Assembly (NCBI GenBank): GCA_030849075.1
Contig: JASAOO010003522.1
Location: 28,420-92,419, forward strand
Source of the DNA: Zelonia costaricensis
Taxonomy: Eukaryota > Euglenozoa > Kinetoplastea > Trypanosomatida > Trypanosomatidae
Length of the DNA stretch: 64,000 nt
Direction: 5' to 3'
The notes under the pieces were generated by a model. That model saw nothing but the letters and a program-made list of their open reading frames with translations, made no database searches and was not told the origin of the DNA. Shown here one piece after another: positions 32,801 to 41,600 of the stretch. Position 1 is the stretch's first letter, and each line of letters starts with the position of its first letter. The position numbers were made by a program, and so were the translations under genes.

Positions 32801-34022
32801 GGGTGCACCGGGCTTCCAGGTCCCGCTCACGAACTCTCTGACACACCACGCACACGGCAACAACGCCAGCACCGGCGCGGAGCACTCCTCGACGCAGGAG
32901 CGTTTCGAGAACACTGCCCCGCCGAAGGACAGCGCCGACCTCGAGGCGGGCGAGCTGCCACGCGTCTTCACGGATCGCCGCGGCGAGGTGTGGCACCGCT
33001 TCCCCAACCTGCTCGGCAGCGGCGCCTTCGCGGAGGTGTACAGGGCGATCTCTGCCAACGGCACTATTGTGGCGCTGAAGTGCATTCGGCTATCCGACAC
33101 GAAGATTCAGCTCGAGGATGTCGTCAGCGAGGTCAACACAGCGTGCAAGCTCTTCAGCGACTTCACCGTGTCGCACACGGGCTGGGTGCACATTGGCTCC
33201 TTCCTCATCATCATCATGGACTACATGCCCGGCGGCAGCCTCAGCTCTGTGCTCTCCGCCTTCCCAAGCGGGGTGACGCTGCAGGTGGCGCGCCGGTACG
33301 CCTCGGACGCGCTACGCGGGCTCGCCTATCTGCACTCCAAGAACGTGGTGCACGCCGACCTCAAGCTCCAGAACATCCTGCTCTCCACCGACGGCGGCTG
33401 CCGCCTCAGCGACTTCGGCTCGAGCGTCACCAAGGCGAACGCGAAGATGTGCGCCGGCGACGTCTTCCAGCTGCGCGGGACGCCGCTGTACATGAGCCCC
33501 GAGGTGGCGCGTGGCGACTCGCCCACGATGATGAGCGACGTGTGGTCGTTCGGCATCTCCCTCTACGAGATCCTCACTGGGCACACCCCGTGGCACATGA
33601 AGCGCACCACGAACCCAGCGGGGCCCACCGTGTCCGTGGTGCCACCGTCCTGCTACGCCGACCCGAGGGGTGACCTGGTCGTGGAGGGCGTGCGTGTCTT
33701 CTCCCAGCGCACCTCCCACGCCTCCTCACGTAAGAGCACGTTCACCGGTGCCGGGCTCCACCTCCCGGCCTTGGCGACGTGCACCGGCCCCACCGCTGCC
33801 CCGCCGCACCCTGAGCCGGCGACGGAGTGGGTGCGACTGCAGGGACTCTCCGACGCCCGCGTGGTGCAGGGCATTGTGAAGGGGACGGTGCGGGCCGAGG
33901 TGGTGCCCGGTGACCTGCCCAACACCGCCGCGTACGACCTCGTCATGGCGTGTCTGCGTACGAAGGCGACGGAGCGGCCCCCTGCGCGAGAGCTGCTGGA
34001 CCACCCCTTCTTCTTCACGTAG
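29838..34022 (+). CDS. Receptor-like transmembrane protein: ectodomain, pseudo-cyclase domain, STE-like protein kinase (copy 1)
   Basis: 1394 residues. Seen in order: signal-anchor helix (about 5-33); ectodomain (about 34-350) with several N-glycosylation sequons and Cys pairs CX6C (130, 137) and CX13C (211, 225); TM helix (about 351-378); a HAMP-like linker ending in LKSFVPQGLL (about 425-435); an acidic/Ser-rich disordered region (about 455-640); a class III nucleotidyl-cyclase-like domain (about 680-835); and a kinase domain (about 1050-1394). The cyclase-like domain keeps RPDLVVMSFG and VVFGD, but the first metal Asp is missing and the Asn/Arg pair is replaced by Asp793 and Asp797, so it is very likely inactive. 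The kinase has GSGAFAEV, VALK, DFG (33411) and SPE, but HAD instead of HRD (33351-33359). Likely role (inferred): plasma-membrane sensor kinase. Best matched to STE11/MAPKKK-type kinases. The tandem copy lies at 38689. The start is chosen because an N-terminal TM helix follows directly. Confidence 0.88.
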   Translation: MFTIRLAFVLAFHAILVAAGLVVIAVVYSVLSRNVIQKQVLTVATASIETVRQLALDEVSFIELTVYYMGITLGRLNLNAPLASSSPTIYTYTPTLDVLTAPETYNDGIFIATFTLWRESASDAWSATGCDRSELLCYLYNATTNTSEYTAFATASNVTPLDLTNPSTTSAGVPPRYTRYRSTIDGGNFTVGTLWSPMHLDYATTITTLTCQGVNVFVTFDYFSCTEFGSGTDADGNPICLRLIGATVESKFSAEFVPSTLLLQSVVYVVSVKTQSTVGTTCNPPGGASELVQKFLDTCPSNELDTCSPIFSGEGSSFYAAVGHSTDNGIKAVLVDIVPRSFFYSAIRNSDTVAIVVSICVIVLVVAVSVAICLVLVIPLSYICTGMRNASTLSYERKVVPLSKYTFIAEVKQLVAAYLELRAALTDLKSFVPQGLLVAADAGVISLSLFDSLDDTGSSSTDGNVESYDDDGDEEEEEGSSCDEPADSGKGGDSGSSGFGGHHQDGDAATARETRERCPFESVAGASGRKEAAARRGGPAARRPRHSPLGVVTVVHFNAAEEGRVASNAHATDVSVSGEGGAGALLGAAGLATAPFARGPPGGTNEASTPPTKGATEGATEMASAAGARSPQRRSRRPRRGLKRMDAFLPPEASPSEYASLNVSPALLARTLNKFRAVTSSVLCVSFSFKYIDSASLETEARVLGGIVVRTALRYGGVMELCRPDLVVMSFGAHVAQTQHTQRAAAAAVSLTRQLSAERRSRTRIVVDSGTLYCGICGGNGRVFPVVFGDRLDAAVDLLRYDLGLGRLVVTDRIAVCLPPEYVVPIDYVVTLRDHAHGTQLFQVLDTRRRGRKREYKSMLANYRLGYTLGLNGQYEQALEVMEGLQGFEQELTAGYAASLHHLINMNPRRPRYCRFQLPGFEPLGVKIKEEQPKFQHAPLHLTDLRNNEASDMVSINFGFGNSPSTSAGHNTPAGGPSRLSRVSGSLEGAPGFQVPLTNSLTHHAHGNNASTGAEHSSTQERFENTAPPKDSADLEAGELPRVFTDRRGEVWHRFPNLLGSGAFAEVYRAISANGTIVALKCIRLSDTKIQLEDVVSEVNTACKLFSDFTVSHTGWVHIGSFLIIIMDYMPGGSLSSVLSAFPSGVTLQVARRYASDALRGLAYLHSKNVVHADLKLQNILLSTDGGCRLSDFGSSVTKANAKMCAGDVFQLRGTPLYMSPEVARGDSPTMMSDVWSFGISLYEILTGHTPWHMKRTTNPAGPTVSVVPPSCYADPRGDLVVEGVRVFSQRTSHASSRKSTFTGAGLHLPALATCTGPTAAPPHPEPATEWVRLQGLSDARVVQGIVKGTVRAEVVPGDLPNTAAYDLVMACLRTKATERPPARELLDHPFFFT

Positions 34023-37000
34023 TGGAGAGAGGGAGGGACGCGGTGTGGCGCGTAGGTGAGCGGTGAGCGGCGAGCGGGGGGGGGAGGGGGCGTGAGGCAC
34101 GTGCCGGTGGACAACGACCGGCGGAGCTGCAACAGTTAAGCCATCAGCGTCATTGCGGCTCCTGCACCAGTGCTCTTCGTGGCCCTCCTCCCCCCCCCCC
34201 CCGTCGCGGTGGACGCGACGGCGCCTTCGACGCCGCGCGATGACGCCGCTCTTCCTTTTCATGTTTCTCCACGCTGGCCGCGTATGCGCGGTTCCCTTGG
34301 CGGCTCACGAAGATACAAAGAAGGGAGAGGACAAGCTGCACGCATGTCTCGTGCCTGTGGCATCCGCTTCCGGAGTGCCGTCCCGCTGCGCGCGTTGCGT
34401 GTGTGCCACGATACAGGACGACTCTTCCACGCTTCACGACTTCCCTTTTCGCCTCTTTCTTCTTTGTCTTGTGCGTCCAGGCACACGTGCGCGCGTGTGA
34501 TGTCAGCGCCGCCCGCTCTTTTCGGCGTGTTCGTGTGTCTGTGTCTGTGTGTGTTGGTGTGTGTGTGTGGGGGGGGGGGGAGGGTGTTTGCCCTTCGCCC
34601 GACCTCTTCTTCTTTCGCGGCGGTCTTCTGCGGCCCACGTCGTGCTCCTGCTCCTCCCATGCGTGTACACCCCCGTGGAGGGGTGTGCGGCACGCGACGC
34701 AAAGACGCGCAAGGCCGCGTGCGTGTGTGTCCGTGTGTGTCCGTGTGTGTCCGTGTGTGTGTGTGCGTGTGAGTGTATGAGACCAAAGTCGCTCGCCCGT
34801 CCCGCTCTTCTCTTTTATTTTCCTCTTGTGTGCTGTTTTTTTTTTCTGGATTTTATGATGTTAATGTCAGTTCTCCGCCACGTGTGCCCCGCGTGTCTGC
34901 GTGTGGTGCACCACCTCTCTGCTTCGTTGTCCTCCCCACCTCTCCTGTCCTTTCCTCCGCTGCCCCCCACGGCTTCTTGTGCGGACGGCGCTGCGAGAGC
35001 CTTCGCCGACCGTTTTGAGCCCGGGAGGAACGCAGCAAGCACGGGATCTGAATCTACGAAAGAAGAGCGACAATGGTAATACAAGATCGAATGAGGCGTA
35101 GGCGGCGCGCGTGGAACTGGCTGCGCACTCTCGACCGTGACACAACTCGCGCGGTGGCCACTGTTCTCAAGCTGCAGGCGCATTGCCCTGACGTACACGG
35201 TCCGTCTGCCCCCCCCCCTTCCCGTTGCGTTTGTCTTTCTTCACGGCATGGCAGTGATGCGCAGTGTGGCATCCAGTGCACTCGTGTGCCTGTTTCCGTG
35301 ATGAAGTGTGCAAGTTCGTGTACGTCTCTGCGAGTGTGTGTGAAGGTTCTTGTGGCTGCCTTTGTTTTCATCTGCGATGCTGCATGCGCTCCAGTGCCGC
35401 AGCGACTGCGCGCTCTCGTGCAACCCGCTCCACTCACCTCTCTACCTCTCCCCTCCCTTCTCCGGCCGCTTTCTTTCTCGCTGTACCGCGGCTGTGTCTT
35501 GCCGCAGCGACAGTCCTCCATCGTCGCCCTCGACTTCTTCCATCGCAACACCAACAAACACACACGCACACACACGCGCGCGCACAGGGCATCCCGTGCC
35601 CACCGCTGTGTGTCACCTCTCTGCGAAGTGCCGTAGCAACCACCGACCGAGAAAGAAGCCGAGCCAACCCACGCGCATCGCACCCCCCTCCTCCCTCCCC
35701 CGCCGTCGTCGCTGCTGGTCGGCCCCGGCCCGATCGGGTTGCGCACATATCCAAATAGGACGAGGGGTTGATCGGGCACTTAGCCCAGCGCGGCGGAGAA
35801 GACAGGGCAGAAGTGAAACGCGAGGAGTACGTACACACGCAGCAGGAGAAGACGGAGTCGGCAACGTGAGTTGCAGTAGCGCCCGCGTGCGGTGTGCCCA
35901 TCTCCCAGATCCTACCCACCTTCTGCTCCCCCTCCCCCACCCTCTCTCTCCTTCGCAGTTCTCACACCTCTTCTCCGTTCCCAAAACCCTCCGTCACGTC
36001 GCGCAGAGCGGCACCCCTTCCCGAGGCCCCGCATAGCTCGGACTCTCCACTCCTCACCACCACCACCACTAACCCCCCCCGCCCCCCCCCCCACGCACAG
36101 ATCCACAAACTTAGATCTCTAACATCAACACCCCCCCTCTCCACCTCCCCAAAAACAAAGAACCCTGTCACCTCTACCTCCGCCTCCGCCCTGTTCAGGG
36201 GTGTGCCGGGTCGTCGTTTTCCCTTTTCTGTTTTCGTTTGTTGCTTCGTTTGTTTGCTGTGTTGGCTTTCGTTCCGTCGTCGTCCTCCTTCTTCTTGCCT
36301 TATTGATTCGCCTCTTGTCCGCGTCTTCTCCCCCCCCTCTTCCTCCCTCCCTTCTCTGCGTGATCTGTTGTCGTCTTCGGTTTTCTTCACGGTGGCCTCT
36401 TCCACGCCCACCCCCCGCTCGTCGCCCCTGCCCCTGCCCTTCGCCCACCGCTGTGCCTTTACACGTAAGTGGTCTGCTCGCCCTCCACCCCCTTTCCCCC
36501 CCACTCCGCTCCTCCTCCTCCTCCGCCCTGCGCTTCTTCGTTCGATTTTCTGTGGTTGGTGGTGTTGGGCCTTCTCTTTGTGTCCTGCACCCGGTCACCT
36601 CATCACCCCAACCCCCTCCCCACAGGTGGCCGCTGTGTAGACGCAGCCACACGCACGAGCACTACTGTGTCTGCTGCTCCGTTCTTCTCTGATCTCTTGT
36701 CTTTCTTTTCTTCTGGGCTGGCCCACGCTCTCGCACGCACACGCACGCTAGCCAGCGCTCCTCAAGCCATTGAACGGTGCTGTCGTGAGCTCAGTGCGCG
36801 TTACTCCTCCATTTTGCTGACTCGCCGGCGACGCGAGTGCGTGCGGCATTCTCTGCGTGTCTGTCTTTGTGCAAGTGGTGCGTGCGTGCGTGTGTGCGGC
36901 CACTCACCTCCTTCCCACTCCCTTTACCCTTTTTTTTTCATTTCTCTCTCCATCTTCCACTGTGCTCCCCACCACGCCTGTCCCTCCGACCACTTCTGCC

Positions 37001-38688
37001 CCCTCCTCGCCCCGCCTCGCTCCACCGCTCGGCACCCGCCAGGCCGGCACCTAGTTGGTTTTACCTCACTGTGTCTGTCGACTCCACTCACGCGCGTGCT
37101 TGAGAGGACCCGCAGGTGCGCGGCCCAGCGGTATCCCACATACACAGACTCACACACACACACACCGATTCGTTGTGGTGCGTGGCCTTCCCTCCCCCCC
37201 TCCATTGTCCGCTTGTCTTTCCTCTCCTCTGTTTGTTTTCCTTCTCTCTGCCTCGACGAGGTTCGCCTCTTCAACGCCGTCTCACACGTGTGCTGATTGC
37301 GTGTTCGGTTTGCTTCCTCCCCCCTCCCTCCCCGTTACTGGAATCTCCCTTCTTCTCTTGGTATTGTCGTATCTGTTTGAGTGTTTGCCTCTCTCTCCCT
37401 CTCTGGGCGTGTGCGTGTGTGTGTGTGTGTGTGTGTCTGTGTGTGTAAGCGCGTTTGATTTCTTGCTTGTGTGCAGGCACGTCCGCGAACCCCCCGCGCG
37501 CCCGTTGCACGCCTACGTCATCTTTGCTTTTGTGTTTTGTTTGCTTCCGCTGTGTTCTGTTCTTTCTTTCCTGTCATCGCCCCCCCCCCCGCCTCGGGCT
37601 TCATTTGGCTGTTTAGTATTAGGCATCACCCAAGTGTGTTTGTGTGTTTGTGTGTGTGTTCATTTTCAGACAGAGAGCGAGCACTGGCGCACCCGCGGGC
37701 TGACAGCTGCCCAGCCCGTCCACCCCCCCGGCACTGTGTACAGCACGCCCGTACCTCTCTTCCCTCGCTTCAACTCACCCTCTCCTTCCCCTTCTCTTCT
37801 CCTCACCGGGGCCGCCACACGTCTGTGTATCCCTCTTCCTATTTCCACCTGCGCCACGCAGTGCCCCACCCCTCCGCGCGGCGCTCATCCACGCACTTCC
37901 CCCCCCCTACCCGCTGCCCTTGTGCGACGCCGTCTCTCCGCGCACGCCTTCTGTTCCCCCCTCCCCCATCAACACGACCACACCCATTTTTGTTTTCCGG
38001 GCTTCTGTAGTTGTGCGCGTGNCTCTCCTTCCCCTTCTCTTCTCCTCACCGGGGCCGCCACACGTGTCTGTATCCCCCTTCCTATTTCCACCTGCGCCAC
38101 GCAGTGCCCCCACCCCTCCGCGCGGCGCTCATCCACGCACTTCCACCCGCCGCCCTTGTGCGACGCCGTCTCTCCGCGCACGCCTTCTGTTCCCCCCTCC
38201 CCCATCAACACGACCACACCCATTTTTGTTTTCCGGGCTTCTGTAGTTGTGCGCGTGTGCGTGCGTGCACTTGTTTCTCTTCCCTTCGATCGACACGTCA
38301 ACCCCTTCATTGACTTCCTCCCTCTTCCGTCTCTGCGCTTTCTTCCACGGACGCCGGCGAGCTCGCCTCGCACGTCTGTCTGCCCTGCCGGAGCCCCCAT
38401 TCGATGGTGGCGACGTGCGACACCGCGTCGTGCCTGTCGTAAGTGCCGCCCTTCGCCTCCTCTCCTCTCCTCCCCCCTTCCCTCACTTGCTATAAGTCTG
38501 ACTCCCCCTTCCCTGTGTGTCTGTGTGTGTCTGTGTGTGAGTGTCTGTGCTGACGCGGTCTCTTGTATATCTGCTTCGACGGCGCGGCCGCAGCGCGCCG
38601 CCTCCAACCCCCCCCCCTCGGACTCTCTGTCCGCCTTTGTTGCTTCTTTATTGGCCTTTTGGCTCTGTGAACCCCTCGACTTGGCGTC
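34023..38688. other. Intergenic region between the two receptor-kinase genes (about 4.7 kb)
   Basis: No gene supported. It contains a G run at 34568-34581, GT tracts (34730-34765, 37410-37440), C-rich tracts, CA-rich stretches near 35555 and 37140, and a duplicated segment around N at 38022. A candidate splice acceptor AG lies at 38592-38593, about 96 bases before the next ATG. The longest frame (37055-38716) is Pro/Ser/Cys low complexity and crosses the N. Confidence 0.65.
37780..38257. repeat. Near-identical duplication flanking a single N (probable assembly join)
   Basis: Bases 37780-38021 (242) and 38023-38257 (235) are near-identical copies separated by one N at 38022. The few differences are mostly in homopolymer or short-repeat positions, as expected from low-quality contig ends, though a diverged true tandem duplication is not excluded. 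Confidence 0.8.
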
Positions 38689-41600
38689 ATGCACGTCCGC
38701 ATGTCGGTGCTGCTGATGGCGTACGCGGTGATCGTGTGCGCCGCAATGGTTTGCAACATGGCTGTGTTCAGCGTGCGAACGAGCAAGACGGCCCACGCCG
38801 GCGCCGAGAAGCTTTCCCTTATCTCGCTCAGCCGCTCCGTCACGCAGGTCGGCAACTCGCTGAACTCTCTTCAAACGAACTCGGCGCGGCTGTCCAGCAG
38901 CCTCTTCTACGGTGACGCTTCTGCCAAGCCGTACGGCATGAGCGGTAGCATTACGAACCTGAACAAGACGTTCCGACTGCTGCGCCCACCCAGTGCGGCC
39001 AGCACGCTCATCTCGCAGGAGGAGGTGTGGTGGAGCGGATCGACATCGGGCTGGATCGACGTGGGTTGCTTCCGCGACATGTCGGTGTGCTTCCGCGGCA
39101 ACGGCAGTACGACCACCTTCGTGGACGTGCTGAGCGAATCGACCTACGACAACCCATCCACGCTGCCGCCGTACTTCAACCTGCACGTCCAGATGCTCGA
39201 GCGGGAGCGCAGCGCGAACGCGGGTGCGTCCTGGTCGCCGGAGGTGGTGCGCTACACCCCCCGCACCACGGCGCTAAAGTGCAGCAACCACTCCGTGGAG
39301 TTCATCATGGCCTACTACGACTGCCTCGAGTACGACTTCCTCACCGAACTGCCGCACTCCAAATCTACCAACGCCAGTGCGACCTTCTGCAGCCACGCGG
39401 TTGTAACCGTGTTCGAGCTGCTGTACCGCATCCAGGTGGGCACCGGCGGTCTCTCCAACTCCTCCACCCAGGTGATCGACTCCGCGTACGTCATCGATGA
39501 GGTGAACAACACGTCGTGCACCGACCTTCCTGCCAACTCGCGGGCCGCGGTGGACTCGTACCTGGAGGGCCATCCAGAGGTGACAGCCGCCAGGGACGGG
39601 CTGTGGCAGAGCGTCAACTTTGGGTCTGTGAACGTGAGCACCACGATGGTGCTGAAAACCGCCACCGGAGTGTTCCTCGTCTTCAACGACCTGACGCCCA
39701 AGTCGTTCTTCTTCAGCGCCTTCGACTGGGACCGCAACACGTCCATCATCATCACGTCCGTGATTGTGTTCGTCGTCGTCGTCGCAAGTTTCTTGATCTG
39801 GCTGCGCCTGGCATTGCCCCTGCAGCGGCTGTGCACGGGCATGAAGAAGACGGCCCTGGGGTTGATCGAGGACGATGCGGCGACGGCGGCGGCGACGGAG
39901 AAGAAGACGAGCTCGGCGATGTTCGTGCGGGAGGTGTTCGACCTCTTCACCGCGTACAACGGCCTGCGGCAGGCACTGGGGGAGCTGAAGGCGTTTGCGC
40001 CGCAGGGCCTGATGGTCGCGCCGAACTGTAACACCGAAACCGTGCCCATCTTCTCGGACTCGGCGAGCTCGATGGAGATGATGGTCAGCAGCATGGCGCG
40101 CTGCCCTGTCATACGGCCAGAGCAGGTGCTGGTGGAGCCGCGCGAGTTGGGCACCGCGGACGTGCCCATCACGGTCCCACCGACCACCATCTCGGCCCGC
40201 GAGCTGCCGCTACCTGAGGTGTGCCACATCGACCCCACCATCAGCACCTCAGTCGACCCGTCGCTCCCCATCGGCGCGTACAGCACCCGCGATGGTCTTG
40301 TCTCGCTGCTGCCGCTGCTCCACGCCGGGCCGGACCCGAACGGGCTCCTCGACGTGTCCGGCAACGCCGCCTCACTCGGCGGCACCATGACCAGCGTGCG
40401 CACAGCCCAACAGCTGTGCCTGCCGGTGCTGCAGCGCACCACGGCGTTCCGCATGGTGAACTGCTCCACCCTCCTCATCTCCTACCGCCTCGTCACGGCA
40501 AACCTGGACGACTCGGTGGCCGAGGTGCAGCAGTTCCTGGATCCGTGCATCGAGCTCATTCTCGCCTCCGGCGGCACGGTCGAGGTGTTCCGCCCTGACC
40601 TCATCATCGCCTCCTTCGGGGCCCAGCGCGAGGACGCACTCCACACCAAACGCGCGCTGCAGTGCGCCGTCCGTCTGTTCAGCCGCTTCACCGACTCGCA
40701 GGTGCAGCGCGTGGCGCTCTTCGTGGATGCCGGGCAGTACTACGTCGGGACTTGCGGGGCACACGACCGCTACGCACGGGTTCTCCACGGCGACCGCGTG
40801 AACTTCGCGCTGCGCCTGACGCGCTACGACCTGGGCCGCGGCCGCATCCTCACCTCCGACAGCATCGCGCAGTCGTGGCAGACGAAGAAGTACACGTTTC
40901 TGCCCATTGACAACATCGTGCCGCGCGGTGGCATCGGCACGCAGACGAGCTCGGTGCTCCTCTTCCAGCTCTTCCCGACGGCGCACCTGTCTACCAGCAA
41001 GATGGATACGGTTCGCAGCTACTACGACGTCTTCAGCGCCGCCCTCTCCGGCAAGTACGAGGCCGCACTGGACCAGCTGGTCGCCGCGCCGGTGCTTGAC
41101 GTCACCCTGCGCAGTTCGCTGGAGCAGGCATTGCAGACCCTGCTGCACACGACCCCGCGGCGGCCGCGGTACTGCCGCATCGAGCTGCCCCCGTACGAGG
41201 CCCTCGGCACGGTGCTGCCCACGCACTACCGCGCGAAACTGTACAAGCCGCTCTTCGTGACGGACATCGAACGCGTTGTGCCGCAGGTGAACTTCCTGCT
41301 GGGTGACGGCACACCGGTGGAGGAGCAGCTGTGTCGAACCGCCGGCTCCGTCTTCGAAGCTGGGCGCCGTGGCTTGGACAGTGCTGGCGCCGGGGCTGGG
41401 GATTGCGGGGGCGGTAGCGACGGGGGTGGTGAAGGCGGAAGTGGCGTGGTGGCCGGCTGCGACGGGGCGCGCCGCGACTCGGACACGCGCACGTGGGCCC
41501 GCACCGCATCGGTGCAGCTCGCCGTGTCTTTTCTCGCCGAGGGGGAGGTGACGGACACCGACAACGACGGCAGCGATGTGCCTCGGCACTTCCGCGACTC

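Noticed and set aside
37055..38716. Open frame of 553 codons before receptor-kinase gene 2
   Set aside because: Pro/Ser/Cys low complexity, spans the N and the duplicated flanks, and overlaps the real gene out of frame.
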